DNA from: Cylicocyclus nassatus
Taxonomy: Eukaryota > Nematoda > Chromadorea > Rhabditida > Strongylidae
Direction: 5' to 3'
NCBI GenBank assembly: GCA_958299035.1
Contig: CATQJL010000316.1
Coordinates: forward strand, 29,577,441-29,641,440
DNA: 64,000 bases
Below are positions 25,601 through 36,539 of this stretch, one piece after another; within the stretch, counting starts at the first letter, position 1; every line of letters starts with the position of its first letter. The position numbers and the translations under genes were made by a program. Under the pieces are notes generated by a model. It searched no databases. It had not been told where the DNA came from and worked only from the letters and a program-made list of their open reading frames with translations.

Positions 25601-26613
25601 TGTAAGATTAAAAATTCAACAAAAATAAATAAAGGCTTGAAAAAGCACTAACTATGGAAAAAGGCAAAGTCCTAATTGCAGAAAAGCTAGAATAGAGATT
25701 GGAGCCTTAGAATGATCTGATCAAACATACCCTATAGGTCTGATAACATCAGAATTGCCGCAATCGCAAGCACCTCCTTCTCGTGAGAAAAATCTCGTAA
25801 AGTCGTGACCTTCATGATTGGCTGCTTGGAAGCAGGACGCGCAAAGCGACATACCTAAAGGAACAAGTGGAAAAAGTAACTGGAGTAAAAATCAATCATA
25901 CTAACATGGTGTAAGAGCACAAGTATTGCACCGGTAAGCCACAGAATCATTCTCCCATATCGTATTGCACTTCAATGATACATCCAACTCGTTCACTGAA
26001 AGTAGACAGATAATACGAACCAAGCAGATCCATACTCTGGCAATAGGAATCGCAAAGGTGTTAAGAATTGCTCAAAAAACCAATCTCCTAGTAAAGCTTC
26101 AGGAACGGCCCACGCAAACCTTTGTTCGCCAAAAATTAGGGTTACAAATTAGCAAGATATTCTGAAAGCTTCAGAAAAAAATCAGGAGCAACGCCTATAT
26201 CACGCCCTCCTCCCCCCCCCCCACGAGAAAATTTTTTCTGCGAAAACCGTGGTATCGCAGCTTCTATGAATTATGAAAATAAATGACTTGAACATACTTG
26301 TATTTTTGAAAGTCTCATATGATTCTCCTTGAGCTAGTAAGACTCGAAGTTTTGAAAAGAGCGCATCTGTGCGTATGCCAGGCAATGTGATCAGTTTGTC
26401 CAAAAACACATTGAAGTCCTGCGCAGTCTTCCTGTAAGCGAGTTGAGCACGAAATTTTCGAAATCTGTAACAAAATAAGCGCCCTTACCTCACTTGGGCA
26501 TCAAAATTTGGATGATTCCCATACAGCGGGTAACCAGATAGCTTCAAAAAATCTGCTTGTGCCTTGCAATAGAGGACAGCATCGTGGACTCGCCGGTCGC
26601 CCTCAAGCAACAT
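9523..26613 (-). CDS. ubr-1: UBR1/UBR2-type N-recognin E3 ubiquitin ligase
   Basis: The product recognises N-degrons and ubiquitinates substrates with an E2 (family knowledge). Exons read on the minus strand: 26613-26489, 26431-26298, 25995-25906, 25854-25731, 25599-25476, 25317-25204, 25155-25056, 25009-24877, 24783-24764, ~24728-24658, 24597-24454, 24324-24204, 24152-24067, 24021-23883, 23824-23755, 23672-23549, 23377-23289, 23237-23117, 22983-22856, 22808-22636, 22581-22490, 22436-22360, 22311-22189, 22066-21994, 21934-21818, 21766-21692, 21629-21538, 21457-21295, 21248-21094, 20953-20867, 20783-20681, 20624-20487, 20363-20277, 20105-19959, 19884-19777, 19728-19579, 19533-19483, 19390-19251, 19196-19117, 19080-19021(?), 18681-18575, 18528-18436, ~17555-17340, 17287-17194, 17144-17008, 16952-16854, 16811-16649, 16370-16276, 10632-10519, 10425-10318, 9870-9726, 9665-9523. 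Nearly all phases join, giving about 1,940 residues. Motifs include a UBR box, the central AGMWVRNG, a RING-H2 and a C-terminal [13 protein letters not shown]. The start ATG at 26613 is my choice; upstream exons are possible. Uncertain spots are 24728, 19021-19080 and 17444-18435. Confidence 0.93.
9868..10242 (+). other. AT-rich 124-codon ORF inside a ubr-1 intron
   Basis: An uninterrupted plus-strand frame almost fills the ubr-1 intron 9871-10317. It begins [16 protein letters not shown] and has a Ser/Pro-rich middle with a C9 run. Its A-rich codon use resembles the Penelope-like element at 35-42 kb more than the host exons around it. I recognise no domain. It may be a retroelement fragment inserted into the intron. 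It could also be a chance frame. Confidence 0.3.
11250..11419. mobile_element. 170-bp MITE, family A copy 1
   Basis: The ends are inverted repeats of about 40 bp starting CTTTGATTCAATTGGCTTGG. The core is GC-rich (CTCTCCCGCGCGTGTGATCTC). A second copy at 57686-57850 shares both ends and the core. It sits in the large ubr-1 intron. Confidence 0.75.
11430..13700. other. Interior of the large ubr-1 intron, no exon resolved
   Basis: This part of the 5.6-kb intron should hold the missing 5' exon(s) of the nested plus-strand gene. I could not identify them. Frames at 12008-12612 (minus) and 12094-12469 (plus) overlap but lack clear splice borders. Confidence 0.3.
13709..16021 (+). CDS. TMEM272-like tetraspan membrane protein (5' end missing)
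   Basis: Exons are 13709-13890, 14205-14324, 14396-14455, 15323-15532, 15591-15709 and 15938-16021 (stop TGA). All junctions use GT/AG and the phases agree. The first two exons are Pro/Ser/Gln-rich and probably cytoplasmic. Four hydrophobic segments follow: [20 protein letters not shown], then [20 protein letters not shown], then a third around [20 protein letters not shown], then a last one ending [12 protein letters not shown]. The pattern [14 protein letters not shown], a segment ending in WVYGSKP, and a [11 protein letters not shown] stretch resemble the TMEM272-like family of animals, whose function is poorly known. The whole visible gene lies inside one ubr-1 intron on the opposite strand. 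The first exon begins in mid-codon, so at least one upstream exon is missing from this model. Confidence 0.75.
13953..14149. repeat. Imperfect inverted repeat in a nested-gene intron
   Basis: ACGCCATACTTGATCCGCTT at the left is echoed by the reverse complement of a right arm containing GGGATCAAGCG and TATGGCGT. The arms contain repeats of TTGATCCACTT. It looks like a small MITE in the first visible intron of the TMEM272-like gene. Confidence 0.4.
17600..18420. other. Unresolved ubr-1 intron with repeat-like content
   Basis: The segments 17785-17865 and 18050-18130 are partly inverted copies of each other (GCGC-rich, with CAGTAAT and GTGTCAAT shared). Open frames run through both strands but do not resemble UBR proteins. 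One linking ubr-1 exon must be hidden here or the frame must change, because exon 18528-18436 ends in phase 0 and the next recognisable piece needs a different phase. Confidence 0.35.
19579..20363 (-). CDS. ubr-1: ubr-1 exons encoding the RING-H2 domain
   Basis: Exon 20363-20277 gives [10 protein letters not shown]. After an acidic spacer exon (20105-19959), exon 19884-19777 gives [13 protein letters not shown] and exon 19728-19579 gives [16 protein letters not shown]. Together these supply the paired C/H ligands of the E3 catalytic module. The preceding exon 20624-20487 is a lysine/arginine-rich helix ([15 protein letters not shown]), as in animal UBR1 just before the RING. The 48-nt segment 19729-19776 begins GTTAGT and ends TTTCTCAG. 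It is open and in frame, so it could be read as exon; I treat it as an intron. Confidence 0.93.
25476..25995 (-). CDS. ubr-1: ubr-1 exons encoding the UBR box
   Basis: Exons 25995-25906, 25854-25731 and 25599-25476 join in phase to give the zinc-binding UBR box. Visible motifs are [19 protein letters not shown], then ANHEGHDF, then [10 protein letters not shown], then GFCPRHGE. The Cys/His spacing follows the family pattern for binding type-1 (basic) N-terminal residues. It begins near residue 90, close to the position in animal UBR1. Confidence 0.95.
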
Positions 26614-26619
26614 CACATG

Positions 26620-27590
26620 GGGACTACTTGGGTGAGAAAGACTAAAGCTTTTTTCATATAGTCATATCGTAATGGCTAAGTTCCAGATTTATCTGGAGTG
26701 ACACCACAAAGGTCTACCCAAATCTGAGGTAGAGGCACCCTAACCCAAATCTGAGGTGGGTATAAATTGAAAGGCCTCACAATAGTGAGGCCTCTAAGTA
26801 CGTAATTGCCCAAGTCTCTGCAAAAGGTATTTCGAAGCAAGAAAATCGCTCCAGAAAGTAAACGTTGCTGAGGTCGCCACGCCCACCGACGTGGGTGACC
26901 TGAAGAAATTGCCCGAAAACTGGACTTCAGGATATCTGAATGTCGAAAACGTGTTCTTCACAGCGGAGAAACGGAGTTTCGACAATTTTAGGGAGGTAGT
27001 ACTGCTTTTAGGCAACCTACGCTGATGACTAGGCAACCCCAACGGTGAAAATAAAAAATTGCTTTATTTCTGGAGCATTTTTTTGCTCCGATACACCTTT
27101 TGCAGCGAAATTTGGGCGACTATACAATTAGACACCTCGCTATTGCGCTGCGTCAGAAACTTTCCAATCTAGATTTCGATAGACTGCCAATAAAGAGATT
27201 TTGATGTGATATAGGGGCCCGCTATCGCTTCTAACTAGTGAAATCCCAAGCCTCATTACACAAGTGAATTCTGGAGCGAGATAATCGAAAGAGAATGCGA
27301 GCCAACGACACGTGTTTCAAAAAAAGTGATTACAAAATTGGCTGCAAAGTACCTAGAAATGGCGCGAATCTCATTACAAGTTAGGTACTCTTGGGATCAC
27401 TCTCGGACTCTACCCTTTCTCAAGTCCAAGTTCATGGTAAGACCTGTCTATGGCGCTTCTAACTTCTGTGTTATTTCCTCACCTCGAATTTACCCGTGAA
27501 AAAGTGCTCCTTGGAGAGCGGACAGTTCAATTCCAACAAGGACTTTTTTAAAAAACTACGGAATCAATATGAAATTCGAAGATCTTCCTC
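26620..27590. other. Intergenic sequence upstream of ubr-1
   Basis: A CTTTAG acceptor-like site ends at 26642 on the minus strand, 28 nt before the proposed ubr-1 start. It could be a trans-splice site or a 5' intron end. Above it lie imperfect copies of CCCAAATCTGAGGTRG (about 26715-26760). I see no other gene. Confidence 0.3.
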
Positions 27591-27597
27591 GATTATT

Positions 27598-27990
27598 TCA
27601 CGCAACCTGCAAGAATCAAAAAAAATTGCGATAAATCGCACGTCTACAACCTCGGGAAAGACTGAGTTATGAGGAATGAATGAAGCAGAGCAATTTAACA
27701 CCTTCAGATGCGAATCGGACACTTTCTTTCCTACTGACAACTTTGAAAAGCTCACCTCATTGAAGTCATTCATCCGAAGAATGACATTGAAAGGATGGTC
27801 ATCGCCCTGGCTGGTTTCGAGGCTATCATGAACCCCTGCAAAAAAAGACATTGAAGAAGAGAATGAAGCTAGAATTTTGTATACCTGGATGGCTTAGATT
27901 CAATCCATCGATGTCTGATTGTCGACTAGGATGAGGATCGCCCGGCAATGGAGGCATCGCCTCCTCGGTTTCAGTACCTGAAACTTCTAC
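27598..27990 (-). CDS. Unidentified gene, 3' exons
   Basis: Three exons join cleanly on the minus strand. One ends at 27885 (donor GTATAC; its start may be near 27975 after GAAGTTTCAG), one is 27835-27756, and a tiny last exon is 27606-27598 (GTT GCG TGA). The introns are 49 nt and 149 nt and end TTTTGCAG and TTCTTGCAG. The readable product contains GDPHPSRQSDIDGLNLSHPG and HPFNVILRMNDFNEVA before the stop. It is acidic and polar with no membrane segment. I do not recognise the family. It is transcribed in the same direction as ubr-1 and lies about 1 kb upstream of it. Confidence 0.45.
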
Positions 27991-28029
27991 TGGGGAGTCT
28001 ATGCAGCGTCTGCTTCCGACAGACAAAGA

Positions 28030-29400
28030 ACAACTTTTTAGAAATCACGCGGACAAGACTCGATTAGTCAGGCTTGGAACTTGCACGAAAATTATGCACT
28101 GAACACATGGTTTGTGCAAATGCACAACGCCAGTGAGCGATTCAGACATCCGCAAAGGAATGGTTTGGTTTGCCTTTCATGAATTAGGGACATAAGATAT
28201 TACGTGGACTCTCAAGATTTGAATTGGTTAGGTCTAGAAAGGATCAGAATTGTTGGGGAAAACAATACTTGGCGCTCTATGCGTTAAATGTGAGTCACAG
28301 CTGGCCCAACAGCTGACTTTTGCTGTCGCTGTCGATAATCTCAAAGAAAAACCGTGTCGTGATGATTTCATTTCTGAACAGAGGTTGAAAATATCTCAAC
28401 AAAATGTTTTGAACATAGTTTTTTTGATCAAAGGGTTTTTTCTGTAGAATTCATTTTTTTGGTTTTAGACAATCTCTTCATTGCTAACAAGGAGGCCGAG
28501 AGGACTAAATACTAACTGTGCTATACTCTTACCAACTAGGTGTTCGATTAGAATTATTACTTTCGCCAGAAACTGACGCATAAAAGACTTCACAAACTCT
28601 CAACAGAGTATTTTTTTAAAGGAATCAACGTGAGTAGCAGCGACAACTTCGGTGAAGCTAAAAATTGATCAGAGGCCATGTTGAAAGAAATGCAAGTCCA
28701 GATCTACACAGAAGTCGAAAAATCGTGACGGATCCGCAACCATAAACAACACGCACGCGCCTACCGGAAACTGCGTGGTTTTCATCACTGCTCCAATGGC
28801 GTTCAGCTTACCCATGTACAGGGCTTATCAAACTCTTACATCAGCATCTCCACTCCTGCGCTGGACTTGACAGCATCTCTTCCGTGAACATAAACAAAAG
28901 AGAATAAGATTGTCAAAGAAACACGAAAGTCTAGTATCGTTTAGTGCTAGTTAAACAATTTCACACACCGGTTTCGGGGCTTAGAAGTATACCGGTAATG
29001 TGGCTTTCTTGCTGCCCCTCATCAATACTTCCCAAGAAACCTATTATAATCGAATTTGAAGAGGAGTGGAGGAAGAAAGGAGAATGAGGTGAAAACTATA
29101 CCAACGCTGTGACAATGAATGACATCTATTCCCTGCTGAGGTCTTATATTATTCATGTTCTCTGATCATCTTCCCAGGGCGAGCGTGGAGGCGGAACCAC
29201 AATAATTGGAAGTGACTAGAGAGCATGTCCTTGTCCGGAAAAGACGCAGAAAACAACGCGGAAGTGGAGATGCTGATGCAAGCGACACTGCGTTTGATAA
29301 GCCCCATACCCAGACACAGGAAGTGACTGACAAGGGAATGGTCAGAAGTCGAAGTGGCCAATTCAAGCAACTGCCTACTATTCGATGCAGCATTCGACGC
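28030..29400. other. No supported gene
   Basis: Open frames overlap on both strands around 29150-29480, where the composition is less AT-rich. No frame shows consistent splice borders or a domain. About 60 bp of this sequence recurs at 29690-29760, which suggests decayed repetitive DNA. Confidence 0.3.
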
Positions 29401-29681
29401 TGACTTCGAATCTGTATTCCTTATCTGCTTAGCGGCTGGATGAAGTTGTGACCAGTCTTGTTGCGAGAAAATCGCACGCAAAAAGTGCGAAAATGAGCTC
29501 TTTTTCGCACTTCCAGCTCATCTTTAGGCTCCATGAATACGAAGTAACCTAGCTGTATGGTTCTATACTGCCAAATTTGCGCTTTGCATGCACCATTTTT
29601 TAAGCAAAATAATGACCTCTAACGGCTCATTACTTCGTCCACAAATGCGCTAAGCAGATAAGGAATACAGATTCAAACTCA
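29401..29681. mobile_element. 281-bp MITE
   Basis: The left end TGACTTCGAATCTGTATTCC and the reverse complement of the right end TGAGTTTGAATCTGTATTCC are inverted repeats. They continue as TTATCTGCTTAGCG for about 35 bp in all. No coding capacity is seen. Confidence 0.7.
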
Positions 29682-30014
29682 GCCTTTCAAGCTGCATCCA
29701 ATGGTATGCAGCTTGTCTGGATTGGCCACTTCGATTTCTGATCATTCCCTTGTGAGCTGAGCGTTGAGGTGATGCCTTTTTGTACGAGTGTTTTATGCTC
29801 CTCTACGCGCAAAGAACGCAGTCAAATCCGTCGTCACGATTCTACAAATGACCTATACGCAGCGAAGGTCCAAAAATTTTTGTGGAGGGAGGGAAGGGGA
29901 AACAAAAAGAAGCAGAAAGTTTTTGTAGATAAAGAGCCTCCACCTCCTATGCTCCGCGACGATCAGAATTTTCGCGAGTTTGTTAATCACATAGTTTGGG
30001 AAGTGCACGTAGGC

Positions 30015-30323
30015 TACTCCACATAAGAAGTTTTTCTTATGAAGCTATTTCATTTAGACTCTAAAAAATCATAGATATTGGCACCTGGTTTGTTCTTTGT
30101 GGAATTTCAAATTATCCGAGTATTAAGTATGGGGGGAAGAGAGATGGAACGGGTTATTTCAACATGGGATACTCCACATAAGAAGTTTTCCTTATGAAGC
30201 TGTTTCATTTGAAATTCGAAAAATCATAGATATTGACACTGGTTTGTTCTTTGTGGAATTTCAAATTATCCGAGTATTAAGTATGGGGGGAAGAGGGATG
30301 GAACGGGTTATTTCAACATGGGA
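30015..30323. repeat. Tandem duplication of a 155-bp unit
   Basis: Units 30015-30169 and 30170-30323 both start TACTCCACATAAGAAG and end TTTCAACATGGGA. They differ at only a few positions, so the duplication is recent. Confidence 0.85.
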
Positions 30324-30749
30324 TAGAAGCCACTGTAAATAGAAAACCTTTGTTCATCTAACTCATTAATTCACTTGTTTCAGTAACTTCAAACTTAGTG
30401 TTAATCGAACGAAAATTTTTTCCATAGCAACCTCAAACTGTAACTCCTTTTAGAAAAGAATCTAACGGAAAGCCCTTCTAGCATGAGCGAGTGCAATATT
30501 TTTAATCATGCAGCGACTTTCCAAATGCCCATTTTGGACCCTTTTTCAAGTACCTGTGATCTCCTTTTTATTCACCAACAGTAAAAACTGGGAGGTCCCA
30601 ACTCAAGTAGCTAGACAGCTCTGGTGCTACCCTTGATGCACACAGAACAAGTTTGAAGGACTTCGAACCCCCCAGTAAGTGCATTTTCTAGAAATTGAGT
30701 TTTTGCCTTTAATGGCTCAAAAGCAGTATCCAGACAAAAGTCGATATTG

Positions 30750-32690
30750 AGATTCTGTGCTCACACGGGTCTTTTCGCAATGCTGAACCCGAAAATCTAC
30801 ATTGGAGAGCGCAAAAACAGCGAAAAGGGCTCTAACGCAAAAGAGAAGTCTGCAGGTGGGTAGGGTCTTCCCCCATGAATTCGCGCCCCCAACTTCCAGA
30901 GCGAGTTTCTCGGTTCCGATTTCAAGTCATGCGTTCGCACTTGGCCGGTGGCGATGTCATGCAGCTAGCGATTCGAGAAGATAAGTTCACACTGGGAAAG
31001 ACCCCGCCCACCTCCTGCTTTCCTCCTGAGTTAGAGTCAGGGTCAAGCGTGTGATGCGACTGTCGCAACTGGGGTCGTAAAGGGGGCCTACGGTGAGGGA
31101 GGGGGGTCGTAAGAGGGGGTAGTTTGGATAAAAAACCGTACGATTGAAAGCAAATCAAATAGCAAGTAATTATTACATGTTCTTTACAAAAAATTCATGG
31201 AATTCCATGTACCAATGTATCAAATAAAAACGAGTGAACAATAACTTGAAACATTTGCAAGCGTAGAAATTCGTTTCATTTGCTGCACTTTTGAAAGATT
31301 ATGACTTAGTTCTTTTTTTTATGGGAATCGCTATTTCTCCCGCAAAATATTGTCTCAAACGGGGATCGAACCCTGCTGGCATGACTAAAATCCAAAAAAT
31401 AAACACTTTCAGAAGCTCAAATGCTACTAAAGGCATGTATGTGTGGTAAAGATGTTGGATGTACCGATTGGTGTAGACATCCTGCTTCTAAAGGCTCACT
31501 GAAGACTCGCACATTCGACAAAAGCGCACATGTAGATCAACGATGACAATCAATAATTCGTAAATCTTTTTGTAATGCTATTTATGCGGACCTTACAATT
31601 TATATGTACTTTAGATAAGCCCTGCTACTGCTGTGCGAAATTTAGTGTTATTTTATAAATTGCGATTTTCTTAAGATTTTATGTATGGTAGCAAAAAATG
31701 AGAAAAAGGGGGTCGTATCTGCGCCTGATCTAAATTTCTTCGGAGCTATTGAAGCTTGTTAGCTGCAAACTTGCTGTAATACAAGGCCATCCCTCTAGTT
31801 TTTATCATAAGAATTTCAGGCTGTCTTATAATTTCTCTGGTAAGTCACAAAATTTTAAGCTCAAAAATCCCAGTTTTTGCTTTTAAGGATCGCATCTAAA
31901 TTTGCGAGAGCCTGATCTAAATTTTTTTGAGCTCACTGCTCCACAAGGGCTGAAACTTTTTCTTTGAATAGTCTGGGCGCTATGCTACAGAACCTGTTCT
32001 TTGCAGCCTCTCAGTCTTTTCCTGGTCTTAGTTACGAATTTTCAAACTACCGTGCTCATGCATGTTTTTGACGTCGTTCTGGACGGCGCTAAAGCGGTTA
32101 TTTTCGCAGGAAAAACTGTGGAAGAGGTAAAAACTGAGCTTCTTAGTCGAAAACATCCTTTGTAGTTCAAGAATGTCATTTTGTTCTCCGTGTAAAAATT
32201 TCTGTCGCATACGGGAATCGAATTTGCTGGCCTAAAGTATGCCTGAAAATTCAAAAGTAAACTTGCGGAATCTCAAACATTATTGAAGGTGTGTATATGT
32301 GCTAGAGATGCTGAGCGCATCCATTGGCCTAGAAATTCTGCTTCCGAAACCTCACTGAAGTTCTCACGCAGGTGTTTTTTGAGATTGACATCGTTTATGC
32401 AGGTTACCGCGAGAAATGTGGGTAGGGGAGGTAAGGGTGATAGATGGAGGAGGGGGAGGGAGGGGAGGAGGGGGAGGGTCGTACGGATGGGTACCTTCAA
32501 GGGGGGGGTCGTAAATGAGGGTCCAGGATCGCATCAACACGCTTGACCCTGGTTAGAGTCCTTTTCTGCCGTTTTCGCACCCTCCAGTGTGGATCTTCGG
32601 ATTCAGCATAGCGAATAGGCCCGGGTAAGTGCAAAATCTAAATCGACTTTTCATCCGGAAACTGCCTTCAAAACCCTTTTAGTTCTCATA
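30750..32690. mobile_element. Older inverted-repeat element interrupted by a hAT-like insertion
   Basis: The left arm (about 30725-30845, with GCTGAACCCGAAAATC and ACATTGGAGAGCG) is an imperfect inverted copy of the right arm (about 32552-32690, with GATCTTCGGATTCAGC). The hAT-like element at 31038-32551 lies between the arms, so this is a nested insertion. Confidence 0.5.
31038..32551. mobile_element. hAT-like non-autonomous element with 8-bp TSD
   Basis: The ends are CAGGGTCAAGCGTG and its inverted copy, starting CAGGG as is common in hAT elements. The flanking octamer GTTAGAGT at 31030-31037 is repeated exactly at 32552-32559. Inside are two diverged direct repeats (about 31360-31520 and 32200-32370). 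Tracts of GGGGAGGGG with GGTCGTA sit close to both ends. No transposase is visible. Confidence 0.75.
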
Positions 32691-32915
32691 GTAGTGAAAA
32701 GCGATCGGTGATTCGCTCCATACTGTAAATCTAAGTTGAAGCCAGCTCCACAAGGTGTCCACAAAGTGTTTAAGCCTAATTTCCAACATCTTACTATCCA
32801 TCGGCTTTTGGTCAAAGTTTGCATATGAACCGTTTGTCTAGTTGCCTTTGACTCTCAAGAAATTATACTGTTTGCATTACACATTCTCAGTATTGCTCTT
32901 GAAGCGGTACTACTA

Positions 32916-33936
32916 TTAGGTTGTCCCGAAAGTTTTGTCCGTTTTTTCAACCTATCATAAAAATACGTGGAACAAAGATAGGGAAACGCTCTAAGCACTA
33001 CCCGACGCATCTTTTCCTCCTCTTTCTAAATGTCATAATCTTGTGCAGATTACTCTTTTGCTCACTGAGATAAACGCCGAAATTTCGAACCCATGGTTTT
33101 TACTATGTCCAAGTTTGACAATTTTTCACAATTTTCATTTTCAACTTTAAAAGACCTTTAATAGCCATCAAATAGAGTAAGCAAAGGGCAATGCAATGCA
33201 ATTATTTGGCATATCTAGCTGGCTTTTCAATATTTTTAAAGATAATTTTTCCAAAAGTCTCCACTTTTGCGAAGATCTAAAATACAGAAACGCCTCGAAC
33301 ACTAACAAATCATCGGATTTTGAAGCTTTCAAAAACCGACTACGATTATTCACTATTTTTACGAAGCAAATGAGCGTTTACCGCTTCGAAATATAAGATT
33401 TTGCATTTTACGTGTACACGCTGGGGTGGGGTCAAATTCAAGAATTATGAAAAATTTATCGTCAAGGACCCCGCAAATTGGAGAGAAAATACACTCACTG
33501 GAAAGAGGAGGAAAAGCTGCATCGAATAACACCTTAGTTGTGCGCAGTTTCATGATCTCTGGCTTTTGACATCACCAAAAGTGGAATTTGATAGCATCAG
33601 AAAAATAATTCTAAAAAATTTTCAAGGCTGGCTATAGATGCCGCAAAATTGCATTATATTGCCCTTTGTTTGCTCTGTCTAACTGTTGCCAGAGCTTTTC
33701 TGAAAGTCAAAAATAAAGATTGCGAAAAATTGCGAAACTTGGACATAGTAAAAACCTTGGGTTCGAAATTTCTGCGTTTATCTCAGTGAACAAAAGATTA
33801 ATCGGCATGGATGCATGACAGTTAGAAAGAGAAGGAAAAGATGCGTCGGATAGTGCTTAGAGCGTTTCCCTATCTTCGTTCCACGTGTTTTTATGATAGG
33901 TTGAAAAAACGGACAAAACTTTCGGGACAACCTAAT
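32916..33936. mobile_element. Mariner-like non-autonomous element with long TIRs, copy 2
   Basis: It has the same structure as 631-1650: TTAGGTTGTCCCGAAAG at the left, CTTTCGGGACAACCTAA at the right, TA flanks, and arms inverted for roughly 300 bp. The two tips of this copy match each other better than in copy 1, so it may be the younger of the two. Confidence 0.85.
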
Positions 33937-33984
33937 ATTCTAAGGTCAAGACGAGAAAAATGTCCCCATTTTCAAACAAGTATA

Positions 33985-34754
33985 GTGTGGACCCCGGCCA
34001 GCTTCCCATAGGTATCTGCGCGACGCACCCGCAACGCACGCCTTCAGTGCGTCTCCCGTCCTAGCTTCTGATGGAAATCCTTTTTCTCTCTCTTTTTTTG
34101 TTTTTGGTGTACTATACTCTCTCTATTTCAGGTATAGACAATTCGCGATGACCGCTAACGAGCTTCACGTGTTCTAATAGTTCTAAAAGCTTCAGTCTTG
34201 TGTAGTAGTCTTGCGTTTTCCCTTTTTTCCCAGAAAAATTGAGATTTGATTGGATATTAAGATAATATTCCGTCAAAAGCTTCTTGTATAATATAAGAGT
34301 CCCTTTCGGTTTGATGTGTGAGGTGTAGACAGTGTCTCAAGTCAAAATTGAGCCTTCCAAGAAGCCAATAGCCAAAACAACAGGTATTTGTTTACGAAAA
34401 CGGCCACTTTTTTGAAATTTTGACTACTCTAGTTTCTAAATCTACGAAAAGAAATATTTTAAGAGTGCTGTTGTTCTTTAACTTCTCTACGTGTGCTTAT
34501 TGCAACCTATCCATCAGTGCAAGTTCGGAATATGCATCCATTGATTGAATTCGAGGTATTTATGAAATTTGCCTGCATTTCGTTCTTGCATACGTCTCTT
34601 TCGAAGTGTGCCTAGAGGTTTCCACTTTACATTTTTCTTCTTTGTGAGCATAAATGTGCTCTACTGCTCATGAGTGAGGCGAGAAGCATTAAGAAGGGCG
34701 CGCGCTGCGTGCGCGCCGCGGAATTACCTATGGGAACCTGGCCGGGGTCCACAC
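33985..34754. mobile_element. 770-bp TIR element flanked by TATA
   Basis: The left end GTGTGGACCCCGGCCAGCTT and the inverted right end GTGTGGACCCCGGCCAGGTT are near-perfect for about 30 bp and continue into GCGC-rich subterminal sequence. TATA flanks both sides. It starts only 48 bp after the mariner-like element. Confidence 0.75.
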
Positions 34755-36539
34755 TATACAACTCTTTTGACTTTTGAACGTTTGCAAACTACGTTGTTGC
34801 AAATTGTAGAGCTAGCTTCGTTCTATATCAGCGGTAGAGAACTAATCACCAGTGTCATTTCATTACTGTAGGGTTTAGTTACAAAATCACAAAGTAGTGT
34901 CGTGCCATTGAAAGAAAACGTATTCGGAAGCAAATTTGAAGGAGCTGAAAACCTCGACACCAAACTTGTCCAAATCACTAATTCTAGCTATGAGCCTTGC
35001 ACTTTTTACTGAAATGTTATCTGAAGTCTGATTTTCAGCGTTTGACTTAAGAGTTCAATGACAATATCAAAGGATACGGAAATATATCCGATATTGATAA
35101 CCCTCTCTTACAAAAAGAAACACATCCATACTATAGTTTAAAAATAACAAAAGACAGAATACGCAGCCAGTATAGACATAAAAATAAAAACAAAGAAACA
35201 TTAGATACATTCTTAGAAAAAATCAACAATAAAAATACACAACAAGACTTATTCCGATACATTCATTCATTGAAAAAATGTTTTTTGAAACAGGTAATTA
35301 CAGCATGTTTTGATCCCACATTTTTGAACAAAATTGAACAAAATATAAAGACAACTACTTTAAGCATACTTTGCAAATTTTTGTTCAATGAAGTCAAAAA
35401 AGAAAATCAAAACATTAATTGTGTCAATGTCAATGTTGAATACATTCAAAGTATATTAGACGAAGTCAATCTGAATAAAATCATCAATAACAGTTATATA
35501 AAAAACATTCTCAAAAATAACAATAACAATTACAATCCCTGCAGACTTGTATACAAATACAAAAATCCATTCTCTCAAACAATTTTTAATTATAACTCCA
35601 TTCTTGCTAAACTTAATTTAGATAGAATAGACCAAATTCTAACCAAGGAATGCAAATGCAAAGAGCAAGAAATGAAAAAATATGTTGACAGTAACCATGG
35701 ACACATAGTTACCGGAAATTTGGAAATAATCAAAGACAAACAGTTAAAATCTATAATGAGTAAAGGTACCAAATACCGATTACACAACAACATCAATAAA
35801 AAAGAAATGATAAATTGGATTAACTCAACAGTTGAACTCATTATGAATAGTTACATCAAAAAATACAAAATTAAAAATGAAGAATTCAAAAATATAAAAA
35901 CTTTTCTTCTAAAAAAAATTCAAACACAGATTCAAACCACTTCTTTATAAAAGAAAACTGAATAATAAACATTACCTAAACGAACAAAATTACAACCTTG
36001 AAAATAAATATATCAAAAACTTTAAAAAGCATTTCGTAATTTGTCCATTAGATAAAGCAAATAATAATTTTGGTATAATTTGCATAAAGCTATACATCCA
36101 AACCATAATGAAAGAATTAGGTATCGCTTATAACAACAAAAAAATAATATTTGATGCAAACGAAACTTATAACCTATGCAAAGAAAATGCCAATGATATA
36201 ATTGAAAAACACATAAAATTTTGCGATAGCAACAAATTACCATCACAGAATATAAGTAACATTCCATTAATATACTGTCTACCAAAACTCCATAAAAACC
36301 CTATCAAATTTAGATTCATTACTGGAGCTACGCATAGTAGCATTAAACCACTAGCTTTAGAATTAAGGTATCTCTTTCAATACATCAAAACACATTTTAA
36401 AAACTATGTACAAGCTATAAAAAACAAAAAATATTCTTATAATTATTGGTCTATAGACAATATCGATATCAGTAACAAACTATCGAATATCAACGTAAAC
36501 AACATGCAAATATATTCAGCTGATTTTACTAATATGTTT

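Noticed and set aside
29149..29481. Possible exon on either strand near 29.2 kb
   Set aside because: Frames on both strands are open but none has consistent acceptor and donor sites, and part of the sequence recurs at 29.7 kb as a repeat.
31360..31390. GGGGATCGAACCC string resembling a tRNA T-arm on the minus strand (also TTCGAATCC at 54255)
   Set aside because: The acceptor, D and anticodon arms cannot be found at the right spacing in either place, so I do not call a tRNA or a tRNA-derived SINE.
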